From: Salinihabitans flavidus
GTDB lineage: Bacteria; Pseudomonadota; Alphaproteobacteria; Rhodobacterales; Rhodobacteraceae
Length of the DNA stretch: 64,000 nt
Assembly (NCBI RefSeq): GCF_900110425.1
Contig: NZ_FODS01000014.1
Span: 1-64,000, forward strand
Reading direction: 5' to 3'
Within the stretch, counting starts at the first letter, position 1, and each line of letters opens with the position of its first letter. Below, in pieces: positions 43,004 to 52,255 of this stretch. Both the position numbers and the translations under genes were made by a program. Under the pieces are notes generated by a model. That model was not told the origin of the DNA, did no database searches, and saw only the letters and a list, made by a program, of their open reading frames with translations.

Positions 43004-44173
43004 TCAGCAAATCTTGACGACATTGCCACCATTCGCGGCGTCCTGTCTGACGGCATTCCACACCACGGTGCGGTTCCGGCCTTGCGCTTTGGCATGGTAG
43101 AGCGCGCGGTCGGCATCGGACATCAGTTCCGCGAGGGTTGGTCCCGGTCCGATGGCGACGCCGATTGATACCGTCGCCCCGACAGTCTTGCCATCGACGA
43201 TCTCTGCGGCCCGGCCGAATTGCTGACCGATCCTGTTCGAGATCGCGACGACTGCCGGTTCGTCGCAACCGGGCAGCAGGATCGCGAACTCCTCGCCGCC
43301 GATCCGGCCGAACAGGTCACCGGGCCTCAAGCCACCGCGCACGGATTTGCCAAAAACACGCAAGACCTCATCACCGAATGCGTGGCCATAGACGTCGTTG
43401 ACACGCTTGAAGTGGTCGAGGTCAAGCGCCAGAAGCGCGAGCGGCTCTTTTCCCCTGCTGCTGCGCGCGAACAGGCGTTCCGCATTCTTGAGGAACGTCC
43501 CTCGGCTCAATGCGCCGGTGAGCGAGTCGGTTTCCGCCATCTGCTGAAAATGGCGAACGCGGCGCAGTTCGAGTATCTGGATGAGAAAGATCGCGATTCC
43601 GACCGCGCTGAATGGCGTTGCAAAATGCAGCAGGCCCATCACGAGGAGGCCCGCACCCTCGTTCGGGCCAATGAAAAGCGCATGGAGGAACAGGGCAACG
43701 GATCGAACCATGAAGATCCCCGCGAGGGCCGAGCGGACCCAGACCCTGTCCTCCCGCAGCCCGAGGACGACAAAGGCCATTACGCCGTAGACCACGGAAA
43801 AGACGAGTGTTCCGACCGCGCGCGTCGACACATCGACCGGAAGCGCTGAAACCAACTGCGGAAGGGCCACGCCAGCCACGGCGACGGCAAGTGTCATCCA
43901 GCCGACATGCAATTTGGTCAGCAGTTGAAGACCGGCCCAGGACAGCGCCAAAGACGCCGTGAACAGCAAGGTCGTCGGCAGCACCACGGGCCCAGCGTAG
44001 GCGGGGTGAAACGCAAGGAGCATCACGCCTGCGCCTTCCGCGAACATGGCCATGGCAAAGGCGAGTGCCGACCACTCTCTTCGGTGTAGCAGCCAGTATA
44101 TCAGCAGGACCGCGCCAGCGGATACGAGGACGAAGGCGCCCATGAAGATGGCCGTCTGCATGTCCAGCAGCAT
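43004..44173 (-). CDS. Membrane GGDEF diguanylate cyclase
   Basis: This 389-aa protein has six or seven transmembrane segments in its first 210 residues and a C-terminal diguanylate cyclase domain. It has LALDLDHFKRVNDVYGHAFGDEVL (metal and GTP contacts) and the active-site GRIGGEEFAILLPG (GGEEF). The inhibitory RxxD site sits five residues earlier if RPGD (GGLRPGDLF) is taken, so product inhibition is likely. It makes c-di-GMP in response to an unknown membrane cue. It lies opposite the EAL gene, with about 115 bp between stops. Confidence 0.92.
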   Translation of the reverse strand: MLLDMQTAIFMGAFVLVSAGAVLLIYWLLHRREWSALAFAMAMFAEGAGVMLLAFHPAYAGPVVLPTTLLFTASLALSWAGLQLLTKLHVGWMTLAVAVAGVALPQLVSALPVDVSTRAVGTLVFSVVYGVMAFVVLGLREDRVWVRSALAGIFMVRSVALFLHALFIGPNEGAGLLVMGLLHFATPFSAVGIAIFLIQILELRRVRHFQQMAETDSLTGALSRGTFLKNAERLFARSSRGKEPLALLALDLDHFKRVNDVYGHAFGDEVLRVFGKSVRGGLRPGDLFGRIGGEEFAILLPGCDEPAVVAISNRIGQQFGRAAEIVDGKTVGATVSIGVAIGPGPTLAELMSDADRALYHAKAQGRNRTVVWNAVRQDAANGGNVVKIC

Positions 44174-44338
44174 GGTCTTCTTCTTCCTTGTTTCGTGGTC
44201 TGGCCGGGCACCGGACGGAGGAACCGGCGGCCGGTATCTGCCATGACGTCGGCGCCGTATGATGACATGTGAGTGTGCCGGATGACGCCGTCAGGCAGTA
44301 GCTGTCCCTGTGGCCTGTTCGCTTGGCCAGCCGGCGCG

Positions 44339-45322
44339 TCAGCCGAACAGCCGCGACAGCGCGGCGTCAAGGGGTGCGCTGTCGTTCAGGCGCAGACGCA
44401 CCGGCAGGGTGAGCACATGGGGCCGCAGGGCGGCGGGCAGGCGCACCGCGTCTTTCTCGGTGGTGACGAGCTGTGCGCGGTGGCGTTTGGCGTCGGCCTC
44501 AAGCCGGGCCAGAAGCGCGGGGGTGAGCGGCTGGTGATCGTCGAGCGCATGGGTTTGCAGCAGATTGGCCCCCAGCCCGCGCAGGGTGGCGAAGAATTTC
44601 TCGGGGTGGCCGATCCCGGCGAAGGCGAGGCAATCCATGTCCTGCCAGTCCATCCCGGTCTGGAGCGGCTCCAGCGCGCCGGTCAGGCGCGGCACGGCCA
44701 CGGCATGGCCCCACAGGGCGGTGAAACGGTCCTGCGCCGGGGGCGGGCCGATGGACAGAATAAGATCGGCGCGCGCCAGTCCGGTGGCGACAGGCTCGCG
44801 CAGCGGGCCGGCGGGGATGCAGCGGCCATTGCCGAAGCCATGCGTGGCATCGACCACCACGATCGACAGATCCTTGTGCAGCGCGGGGTTCTGAAACCCG
44901 TCGTCGAGCACGATCGCATCGGCGCCCGCCTCTTGCGCCGCGCGCGCGCCGGCGGCGCGGTCGCGGGCGACCCATGTGGGCGCGAAGGCCGCCAGAAGGA
45001 GCGGTTCATCGCCGGTCTCGTCGGCGCCGTGGCGCCGCTCGTCCACCTGCACGGGGCCGGCGAGGCTGCCGCCATGCCCGCGCGAGACGACATGTGGCGT
45101 GTGCCCGCGCGCCTGAAGCTGCTGCACCAGCGCGATGACGGTGGGGGTCTTGCCGGTGCCGCCCGCGTTCAGGTTACCGACGCAGATCACCGGCACATCG
45201 GCGCGATACGGCGTGCCGCGCGCCAGGCGCCGGGCGGTGGCCGCGCCATAGAGCCAGCCCAGTGGCGACAGAAGCCGCGCAAGGGCGCCGGGCGCGTGGT
45301 CCCAGAAGGCGGGCGCGCGCAT
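44339..45322 (-). CDS. lpxK: Tetraacyldisaccharide 4'-kinase
   Basis: This 327-aa inner-membrane-associated enzyme phosphorylates the 4' position of the lipid A precursor. It has an N-terminal membrane-anchoring helix ([20 protein letters not shown]), the P-loop [17 protein letters not shown] and DEPLLLA and [13 protein letters not shown] motifs characteristic of LpxK. The start ATG 45322 shares one base with the stop of waaA (TGATG), so the two are translated together. A much longer upstream open frame is only antisense chance. Confidence 0.95.
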   Translation of the reverse strand: MRAPAFWDHAPGALARLLSPLGWLYGAATARRLARGTPYRADVPVICVGNLNAGGTGKTPTVIALVQQLQARGHTPHVVSRGHGGSLAGPVQVDERRHGADETGDEPLLLAAFAPTWVARDRAAGARAAQEAGADAIVLDDGFQNPALHKDLSIVVVDATHGFGNGRCIPAGPLREPVATGLARADLILSIGPPPAQDRFTALWGHAVAVPRLTGALEPLQTGMDWQDMDCLAFAGIGHPEKFFATLRGLGANLLQTHALDDHQPLTPALLARLEADAKRHRAQLVTTEKDAVRLPAALRPHVLTLPVRLRLNDSAPLDAALSRLFG

Positions 45323-46581
45323 CAGCCCGCCCCGGTGCCGGCGCGGCGGCCATTCGCCGCGTCGTCGGGGCCGCCATCGAGGATATCCTGCACGCGGGCC
45401 GTGATCTGATCGGTGACGGTCGCGCCTTCGGTCACGATGTCCCAGCCGCCGCGCGCCATTGCGGCGGCCTGATCGGGTGCCATCAGATGGGTGAGCGCCT
45501 GCGCGAGGCTGTCGGCATCCTTCACGATCCGGGCCGCGCCTGCGCGCGCCAGACTGGAGTAGGCATCGAGATGGCGCCGCACCCCCGGACCGTAGAGAAT
45601 GGCCGAGCCGAGCGCGGCGGCATCGTGGGGCGCGCGCCCGCCGTGTCCCGAGGTGAGCGAACTGCCCATGAGCGTGATCGGCGCGGCGCGATACCACAGT
45701 CCCAGCTCTCGTGGATCGGCGGAAATCAGGATCTGGTTGTTCTCCTGCGGCATCTCGCCCTCGTCCCAGCGGCACAGCCGCCAGCCTTCTTCCGCACAGG
45801 CGGCGGCCATCTCCTGCGCCGTGTGCGGGTTGTCGGGCGCGATCACCAGAAGCAGTCGGTGCGCAAGGCGAAGCGCGGCGCGGTAGGCGCGCAGGACGAG
45901 GCGAAGCTCTTCGGGCTGAAGATGGGCGGCGAGCCAGACCGGGCGGCCGGACAGCGCGCCGGTCAGCTCTTCGAGGTTCTGGGCATTGCAGCCGGGTGCG
46001 GGGCCGTATTCCGTGACCTGGCCGCTTTCCTCTATGCGGATGGTGCCACGGGTGAAGCGGCGCAGGCGCCGGGCGGCGTCATCGCTGCGGGCGAAGATCG
46101 TGTCGAAACACTGCAGGATCTGCCCGGCCGGATCGGGCAGGAACCGCAGGCGCCGGCTTTCGAGACTGGGGCGGTCGGCCTCCAGCAGCAGCAGGGGGAT
46201 GGCCCGATCCTGCGCCGCCGCCAGAAATGCGGGGCGCAGCATGTCGCCAAGCCAGAGTCCGACATCGGGCCGCCAGTGATCGAGAAAGCCCGCGATATCG
46301 CCGGGATTATCGGAGGGCGCTTCGTGCACGAGCAGCGCCTCGGGCAGGTCAAGCGCGGCCGCTTCGCCGGCGGGCACGGTCAGCAAGGCCCGCGTGCCGT
46401 GGAGTTGTGCCATGAGCCGCAGGCCGAGCCCGGCCAGTGCGGCGGCCTTTTCGGGCCGGGTGGTGTGCAGCCACAGAAGGCGGCCTGCCGGACGCTCCGC
46501 AGCCGGGTCATGCTGGTGGGTGCGATCGCTCTCGCGGCGGGTCAGGGCGAGATAGGCCTTGAGGCTGAGAGAGCGGGACAT
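45322..46581 (-). CDS. waaA: Kdo transferase (3-deoxy-D-manno-octulosonate transferase)
   Basis: This 419-aa GT30-type glycosyltransferase adds Kdo to lipid A precursors. The N-terminal part has [16 protein letters not shown]; later features are [18 protein letters not shown], the donor domain HPEEL-like [17 protein letters not shown], and [34 protein letters not shown], which matches the conserved GSSL..GGHN-type block near the active site. It lacks an obvious N-terminal membrane anchor. It is upstream of lpxK in one operon, with DUF4170 first. Confidence 0.9.
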   Translation of the reverse strand: MSRSLSLKAYLALTRRESDRTHQHDPAAERPAGRLLWLHTTRPEKAAALAGLGLRLMAQLHGTRALLTVPAGEAAALDLPEALLVHEAPSDNPGDIAGFLDHWRPDVGLWLGDMLRPAFLAAAQDRAIPLLLLEADRPSLESRRLRFLPDPAGQILQCFDTIFARSDDAARRLRRFTRGTIRIEESGQVTEYGPAPGCNAQNLEELTGALSGRPVWLAAHLQPEELRLVLRAYRAALRLAHRLLLVIAPDNPHTAQEMAAACAEEGWRLCRWDEGEMPQENNQILISADPRELGLWYRAAPITLMGSSLTSGHGGRAPHDAAALGSAILYGPGVRRHLDAYSSLARAGAARIVKDADSLAQALTHLMAPDQAAAMARGGWDIVTEGATVTDQITARVQDILDGGPDDAANGRRAGTGAG

Positions 46582-46587
46582 GATGGG

Positions 46588-46830
46588 TCAGCCCAGTTCC
46601 TCTGTCGAGGAGGTGGGCGCTTCCTCGTCGCGCAGGCGGTGCAGATGCGCGATGAAATAGCGCGTATGGGCGTTATCGACGGTGCGCTGCGCCTCGGATT
46701 TCCAGGCGTTGTAGGCGCTGGCGTAGTCGGGGAAAATTCCGACGATATGGATGTCATCGACATTCTTGAACACGTTGCGGGTGGGGTCCACCAGCTCTCC
46801 GCCGAAAACGAGATGCAAACGTTGGGTCAT
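46588..46830 (-). CDS. DUF4170 family protein
   Basis: This 80-aa protein (MTQRLHLVFGGELVDPTRNVF ... DYASAYNAWKSEAQRTVDNAHTRYFIAHLHRL) is a member of DUF4170, small alphaproteobacterial proteins that lie next to Kdo transferase or inositol-phosphatase-like genes. No function is known. It is six bases upstream of waaA and probably in the same transcript. Confidence 0.85.
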   Translation of the reverse strand: MTQRLHLVFGGELVDPTRNVFKNVDDIHIVGIFPDYASAYNAWKSEAQRTVDNAHTRYFIAHLHRLRDEEAPTSSTEELG

Positions 46831-46922
46831 GGGGGCGGTCCTTTGCGGTCAGGGGTGGCGCGAGGCATCGGGCGGCAAACTAGGCGCTCGCGGCGTGGGC
46901 GGCAAGGGGCCTGCGGACGTGG

Positions 46923-47702
46923 TCACATCGCAAGGCGGGCGATCAGGTCGGCGTGAAGGCGCGGTCCGGCCACCACCACCCCTTCGCTGCGCGGATCGGG
47001 GTTGTTGAAGCGCAGCGGTGCGCCGAAGCGGTCGGAGGTGCGCGCGCCTGCCTCGCGCCCGATCAGATCACCCGCCGCGATGTCCCATTCCCAGGTCGGG
47101 CGCAGGGTCAGCATCGCGTCAAAGCGCCCTTCGGCCACCAGCGACAGGCGGTAGGCGAGAGAAGGGCGGTGGCTGCGTTTGACATCGGGCACGCCGGAAG
47201 GCCAGTGAGCGGCGTCCATCGCCGGGCGGGCGGCGAGCAACTCCGCGCCGGTGAGCGTAGCGCGGTCGGAGACGGTGATGGGCGCGTCATTGAGCGTGGC
47301 CCCCGCGCCACGGGCGGCGGCGTAGAGCTTGTCGTGCAGGGGCAGGTAGATCACCGCGGCGATCACCTGTCCACGGTCGGCCACGGCCAGCGAATGGGCC
47401 CATGTGGGGGAGCCGTCTATGAAGCTTCTGGTGCCGTCGATGGGGTCGATGATGAACACCCGCTCGCAGGTGAGCCGGTCAGGGGTGTCGGGTGATTCCT
47501 CGCTCAGCCAGCCGTAATCGGGCCGGGCGGGGCGCAGATCCCGTTCCAGCAGGCGGTTCACGGCCAGATCCGCCTCTGTCACCGGACCGGCATCGCCGGG
47601 TTTGTCCCATGCCTGCGCCGAAGGGCCGGTAAAGCGGGTTGCGATTTTGCCCGCCGCAAGCGCCGCCGCGACCAGCAGCGCCAGATCGTCAGTCGCCGGC
47701 AA
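46923..47702 (-). CDS. Inositol-monophosphatase-family (CysQ-like) phosphatase
   Basis: This 259-aa Mg-dependent sugar-phosphate phosphatase shows GPVTEADLAVNRLLE, WLSEESPD (metal Glu), FIIDPIDGTRSFIDG (DPxDGT motif) and TWEWDIAAGDLIGREAGA (WDxAAG). It may act on 3',5'-bisphosphorylated nucleotides (CysQ) or inositol phosphates; the short length and LPS gene neighbours do not decide. It starts at TTG 47702, 14 bp inside the tldE gene, so it is translated right after it. Confidence 0.88.
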   Translation of the reverse strand: MPATDDLALLVAAALAAGKIATRFTGPSAQAWDKPGDAGPVTEADLAVNRLLERDLRPARPDYGWLSEESPDTPDRLTCERVFIIDPIDGTRSFIDGSPTWAHSLAVADRGQVIAAVIYLPLHDKLYAAARGAGATLNDAPITVSDRATLTGAELLAARPAMDAAHWPSGVPDVKRSHRPSLAYRLSLVAEGRFDAMLTLRPTWEWDIAAGDLIGREAGARTSDRFGAPLRFNNPDPRSEGVVVAGPRLHADLIARLAM

Positions 47703-49035
47703 GGGTCAGCCCCTCGACCAGAAGCGAGGGCACCACGCGCGACAGCCATGGCCGCGCGTCGTTGGCCGGGGTGATCCGCATCAGCATCTCGCGCAGGTTG
47801 CCGGCGATGGTGCATTCGTTGACCGGATAGGCGATCTCTCCGTTCTCGATCCACAGGCCCGAGGCGCCACGCGAATAGTCGCCGGTGGTCGGGCTGATGG
47901 TGGAGCCGATGAGCGACGTGACGAGAAGCCCTGTGCCCATCTCACGCAGAAGATCGTCGCGCGTCTTGTCGCCCTGTGTCAGCGCGATGTTCCACGCCCC
48001 CGGAGAGGGCGCGGAGGACGGGCCGCGCGCGGCGTTGGCGGTGGAGGGCATGTCAAGTTTGCGCCCGGTGGCCAGATCGAGCGTCCAGCCGGTGAGCACG
48101 CCGTTCTCCACGATGCTGCGGCGCCGCGTCGGCAGCCCTTCGGCATCGAAGGGGCGCGAGCTTGTGGCGCGGGGGCGGTGAGGATCCTCGACGATCGACA
48201 GGCTTTCGGGCAGAACCTGCTGGCCAAGCGCATCGCGCAGCCATGAGGAGCCGCGCGCGATGCTGGTGCCATTCGCCGCGCCCAGAAAATGCCCGATGAG
48301 GCTTGCCGCGATGCGCTCGTCGAAGACCACAGGCCATGTGCCAGTATGCGGACGGCGCGCGCCCTGCCGTTCGAGGGCGCGGCGCGCGGCGGTGCGGCCG
48401 ATGTCCTCGGGGCTGCGCAGATCGGACTGGAAAACGCGCGAATCGCCATCGTGATCGCGTTCCATCGCGTCGCCGCGTCCAGCGATGGCGATGCAGGAGG
48501 TGCCGCGTTCGCTTCGTTCATAGCCGCCCGAGAAGCCGTTGGTGGCGGAAAGATGGACCTGGGTGCGGCCATAGCCCGCGCTCGCGACCTGCACCTGACT
48601 GATGCCGTCCGATTCCAACGCGGCGGCCTCTGCGCGCTCGGCATCCGTGCGAAGCGCGTCGGGGGCGGGTTCGGGGGACGGGTCGCACAGCTCCAGTGCG
48701 GCGAGATCCCAGCCCTGCGCGAGTTGATCGGGATCGGCAAGGCCGATATAGGGATCTTCCGGCGCCTCGCGCGCCATGGTCACGGCGCGTTCGGCCATCG
48801 CGGTGATGGTCTCGGTGCGCGTGTCGGAGGCGGAGACATTGGCCTGCCGCTGCCCGATCATCACGCGCAGCCCGATGTCCACGGCCTCGGCGCGTTCGGC
48901 CTGTTCCAGCGTCCCCTCGCGCACGTCGATGGCCAGCGATGTGCCCTGCACGGCGATCGCATCGGCCGTGTCGGCCCCGGCCTTGCGCGCCGCGGCAAGC
49001 AGGGCGCCTGTCAGATCCTCCAGATCAAAGCTCAT
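47689..49035 (-). CDS. pmbA: TldE/PmbA metalloprotease-family protein
   Basis: This 448-aa protein is the TldE (PmbA) partner of the TldD/TldE protease, which processes certain peptides and is involved in antitoxin or microcin handling. Family features are the N-terminal LLAAARKAGADTADAIAVQGTSL, the RVMIGQRQANVSASD strand, SRGASGLWIENGEIAYPVNECTIAGNLREML near the end. It lacks the zinc-binding HExxxH, as TldE does. Start ATG 49035 was chosen because the family begins there; the open frame runs further up. Confidence 0.9.
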   Translation of the reverse strand: MSFDLEDLTGALLAAARKAGADTADAIAVQGTSLAIDVREGTLEQAERAEAVDIGLRVMIGQRQANVSASDTRTETITAMAERAVTMAREAPEDPYIGLADPDQLAQGWDLAALELCDPSPEPAPDALRTDAERAEAAALESDGISQVQVASAGYGRTQVHLSATNGFSGGYERSERGTSCIAIAGRGDAMERDHDGDSRVFQSDLRSPEDIGRTAARRALERQGARRPHTGTWPVVFDERIAASLIGHFLGAANGTSIARGSSWLRDALGQQVLPESLSIVEDPHRPRATSSRPFDAEGLPTRRRSIVENGVLTGWTLDLATGRKLDMPSTANAARGPSSAPSPGAWNIALTQGDKTRDDLLREMGTGLLVTSLIGSTISPTTGDYSRGASGLWIENGEIAYPVNECTIAGNLREMLMRITPANDARPWLSRVVPSLLVEGLTLAGD

Positions 49036-49191
49036 ATCGTCTCCATGAAAGTGATGCCTGTGACCTACGGCCTGCCCACGCGGGGCGCAAGGGTTCGGCG
49101 GCTCGCGTGGAAACAGGCAGGCGGCTGCCCGCAATGCGGCAGGCATTGCGGGCAGATGGGAGTGTCAGGGGCCAGAGCGGGCCGCCACGTT

Positions 49192-50703
49192 TCAGCGCAG
49201 GCGCTGACCGTTGGCAAGCACCTGACCTTCCTCGTTGATCTCGATCGTCGAGGTGAGCTTGTCGTCGCCCGCAGGCACGGCGAACATGCCCATCATCATG
49301 CGCGCGCCGCTGGCCTGCTCCTTGGGCAGCATCCCCATCTCCACCAGCGTGTCGAGAAGCTGGTTGGCGCCGGTGAGACGCAGATCGAGTGCCCCCTCGG
49401 GCCGGGGCAGGCCATCGAAGGTTTCCGTGTCGGAATTGTCGAAGGTGAAATCGCCGGTGCCGGTCAGTTCCGCCCCGGCGACGTTCAGCCGCAGATCGTT
49501 GAGCGAGGCGCTGTGCAATTCTCCGGGCATCTCGTCCATCTCCTGCGCCTCTTCGCTCATCATGTTCATCAGCAGGCGCGCCGTGCCGGTGATATCGAGC
49601 GACAGTGTGGCCGGATCGCGCGGCAGCATCTGGCCGGGGTCGAACATGCCCCAGAGCGCGTCATCCACGCTGAGATCGGCCAGCCGCAGTTTCAGCCCGA
49701 AATCCTGCAAATCCTCGCTCTTGGCGAGTGGCAAAAGAAGGCCATAGGCGAGCTCCCCGATGCCGGCACTGATCGGAATCGGCAGCTCGGCGCCGGCCAT
49801 GTCGATCGTCACGCCGCTGGTGCCGCCGTCATAGCGCATCCGCTCCTTGTTCATCGCGACCTCGAAAAATCCCGATTCGGAGGAGAAATTGCCCGATATC
49901 GGCTTCCCGCTCTCCATGCCGGAAAAAGCCATCGAGCCGCCGCCCTGTTCAAAGCGGCCTTCGATGTCGAACCCGGCGTTGAAGAATTCCTCCGGGTCTT
50001 CGGAGTCCATGTCGAGCGGCAGATCGCCACGGAAATCAAGGCTCAGATCGCGCATCTCGCCATTGAAGGAGGCCCGATCACGTTCAGGGTTCTCGAGATC
50101 CTGCCCCGAGAACATGTATGTCAGTGTCTCGGCGGAGATGGATTGACGGACCCGGCGCAAATCCGTTGTCGCCATGCTGGAGTTGCCCTGAACATTGTCC
50201 AGCGAGGCATCGAAACCGGCGGCCTCGACGACTTCTCCGTCCACCACGATTTCGGTCAGGGTGGCCCCCATGCTGTCGGCGGAATAGGCATAGCTGATGT
50301 CGCGCGGCGCGCCGGAGGCGGTCATCGCGAGGGTGTCATAGGTCAGATCCAGCGTGATATCGACCGCTTCCTCGTCCTCGGGGCGGAGGTTGATCACGAG
50401 CGGAGAGGAGGCGGGCATGATGATCTGCACCGTGCCGTCACCATTGTCGCGAAAGGCGATTTCCGACAGCGACACGGTGACGGTGCCGTCCTCGTCGGGA
50501 ATGTCGCCGCTCATGGTGAGACCGGTGACGGTGAGCGTATCGCCGGACCGCGATTCGTTGCCGGAAACCTCATAGCCGGAACTGCCAAGATACCCTTGCC
50601 ATGATTGCCAGACATCCTGCGGGGTGACATCGGCGAGAGCGCCTCCGCCGCTCAGGATCAGGGAGACGGCAGTTGCCGGGACAATATGATTTGATGGGAA
50701 CAT
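49192..50703 (-). CDS. DUF2125 exported protein
   Basis: This 503-aa protein has a signal peptide (MFPSNHIVPATAVSLILSGGGALA). The rest is beta-rich (TLTVTGLTMSGDIPDEDGTVTVSLSEIAF and similar), acidic and free of cysteine clusters. It matches DUF2125, an alphaproteobacterial periplasmic family with AsmA-like or LptC-like beta character. The function is unknown; an envelope lipid-transport role is a guess. It is a stand-alone gene. Confidence 0.8.
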   Translation of the reverse strand: MFPSNHIVPATAVSLILSGGGALADVTPQDVWQSWQGYLGSSGYEVSGNESRSGDTLTVTGLTMSGDIPDEDGTVTVSLSEIAFRDNGDGTVQIIMPASSPLVINLRPEDEEAVDITLDLTYDTLAMTASGAPRDISYAYSADSMGATLTEIVVDGEVVEAAGFDASLDNVQGNSSMATTDLRRVRQSISAETLTYMFSGQDLENPERDRASFNGEMRDLSLDFRGDLPLDMDSEDPEEFFNAGFDIEGRFEQGGGSMAFSGMESGKPISGNFSSESGFFEVAMNKERMRYDGGTSGVTIDMAGAELPIPISAGIGELAYGLLLPLAKSEDLQDFGLKLRLADLSVDDALWGMFDPGQMLPRDPATLSLDITGTARLLMNMMSEEAQEMDEMPGELHSASLNDLRLNVAGAELTGTGDFTFDNSDTETFDGLPRPEGALDLRLTGANQLLDTLVEMGMLPKEQASGARMMMGMFAVPAGDDKLTSTIEINEEGQVLANGQRLR

Positions 50704-50851
50704 AACTCACCTTTCGCTTCGGGAAAATTTTTCACAGCTTCCGCCGATGCGCGCGCCGGGTCAAGGGGGCGTGCGGGCTGTCGGGGCTGGACCCGTGGCG
50801 CCGGCCGGTTTACCAGTTTGCGGCAGAACGCAGCACAGGCGGAGGCGCGAT

Positions 50852-51604
50852 ATGACCGACATGACGGGAAAGACGATTCTGATCACCGGGGCGAGCCGGG
50901 GCATCGGTGCCAGCGCGGCGCGGGTTTTCGCCGACGCGGGGGCGAATGTCGCGCTTGTGGCGCGCAGCGAGGAGGCGATTGCCGATCTGACCGCCGAGAT
51001 CGGCGCGCAGGCGGTGGCGATCCCCTGCGACGTGAGCCGCTACTGGGAGGTGGAAAAGGCCATCAACGCCACCGTGGGGCAGTTCGGCGGGCTGGACGTG
51101 CTCATCAACAACGCCGGGGTGATCGAGCCGATTGCCCATCTGGCCGAGGCGGACCCCGACGGCTGGGCCCATGCCATCGACATCAACCTCAAGGGCGTGT
51201 TCCACGGGATGCGCGCGGCGATGCCGGTGATGCAGGCGGCGGGCGGCGGGTCGATCCTGACCGTGAGTTCCGGCGCGGCGCACAGCCCGATCGAGGCGTG
51301 GAGCCATTACTGCGCCTCCAAGGCGGGGGTGGCGATGCTGACCGCCTGCGCCGATCTGGAGGGGCGCGCGAAGGGTATCCGCGCCATTGGCCTGTCGCCC
51401 GGCACGGTGGCCACCGAGATGCAGCGCGAGATCAAGGCCAGCGGCATCAACCCGGTCAGCAAGCTCGACTGGTCCGACCATGTGCCGCCCGAATGGCCCG
51501 CGAGAACCCTTTTGTGGATGTGCGGGCCGGACGCCGATGACTGGCTTGGCGGGGAGATCGCGCTGCGCGACGAGGAGATCCGGCGCAGGGTGGGCCTGAT
51601 TTGA
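50852..51604 (+). CDS. Short-chain dehydrogenase/reductase
   Basis: This 250-aa classical SDR has the NAD(P)-binding ITGASRGIGASAARVF, the NNAG motif (VLINNAGVIEP), Ser in TVSSGAAHSP and the catalytic YCASK. The substrate is unknown. GGAGG precedes ATG 50852. The stop overlaps the TTG start of an enoyl-CoA hydratase by four bases (TTGA), pointing to a shared beta-oxidation-like or catabolic task. Confidence 0.92.
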   Translation: MTDMTGKTILITGASRGIGASAARVFADAGANVALVARSEEAIADLTAEIGAQAVAIPCDVSRYWEVEKAINATVGQFGGLDVLINNAGVIEPIAHLAEADPDGWAHAIDINLKGVFHGMRAAMPVMQAAGGGSILTVSSGAAHSPIEAWSHYCASKAGVAMLTACADLEGRAKGIRAIGLSPGTVATEMQREIKASGINPVSKLDWSDHVPPEWPARTLLWMCGPDADDWLGGEIALRDEEIRRRVGLI

Positions 51605-52215
51605 TCCAGCTGGACAAAGAGGCGGGCGGGCTCTGGATCGTGACGCTCAATCGCCCGGAGAAGGCCAATTCGCTGACCGAAGCGATGCTGACGGAACTGG
51701 CCGGGATCGCAGAGGGCGCGCAGGAGGCGCGGGGGCTGATCCTGACCGGGGCGGGCCGGGTGTTTTCCGCCGGGGCCGATCTTGACGAGGCGCGCGCGGG
51801 GTTGGCGACAAGCCCCTTGTGGGAAAGGCTTTCGGGCGCCATCGCGGCCCTTCCGGGGATGACGATTGCCGCGCTCAACGGCACGCTGGCGGGGGGCGCG
51901 ACGGGCATGGCGCTGGCCTGCGATATGCGGCTGGCGGTGCCGGGGGCGAAATTCTTCTACCCGGTGATGAAGCTTGGCTATCTGCCGCAGCCGTCGGACC
52001 CGGCGCGGATGGCGGCGCTGATCGGGCCGGCGCGCACGAAGATGATCCTGATGGGCGGGCAGAAGATCGACGCGGCGGAGGCGTTGCGCTTCGGGCTGAT
52101 CGAACGGATCGTGGAGGACGGGAACGTGGTGGCGGCGGCGCGCGAGATCCTGACCGATACGCTGGCCGCCGATCCGCGGATCGCCGCCGGGATCAAATCC
52201 GCCTGCGGGGGGTAG
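51601..52215 (+). CDS. Enoyl-CoA hydratase/isomerase family protein
   Basis: This 204-aa crotonase-fold protein is short for the family (about 250-260 aa). The oxyanion loops VFSAGADLDEAR (SAGADL) and NGTLAGGATGMALACDMRLA (GG) are intact, but the C-terminal helical region is cut short. The catalytic Glu positions of true hydratases seem altered (FYPVMKLGYLPQPS), so isomerase, thioesterase or other activity is possible. It is coupled to the preceding SDR. Confidence 0.85.
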   Translation: MIQLDKEAGGLWIVTLNRPEKANSLTEAMLTELAGIAEGAQEARGLILTGAGRVFSAGADLDEARAGLATSPLWERLSGAIAALPGMTIAALNGTLAGGATGMALACDMRLAVPGAKFFYPVMKLGYLPQPSDPARMAALIGPARTKMILMGGQKIDAAEALRFGLIERIVEDGNVVAAAREILTDTLAADPRIAAGIKSACGG

Positions 52216-52255
52216 GTTTGGGCCGTGTTTCGCCTGTTTTTCAAGGGGATACCCC

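Noticed and set aside
48289-50604. A 771-codon frame antisense to pmbA and the DUF2125 gene
   Set aside because: It spans two real genes and their gap on the opposite strand with no motifs, typical of high-GC shadows. Similar long antisense frames at 104-1420, 1595-3229, 7471-8511, 28520-29938 and 45262-46956 were rejected for the same reason.
51601-52215. Enoyl-CoA hydratase gene as a frameshifted pseudogene because it is short
   Set aside because: The frame is clean, starts coupled to the SDR and no hydratase motif remains in other frames after the stop; a short variant is more likely.
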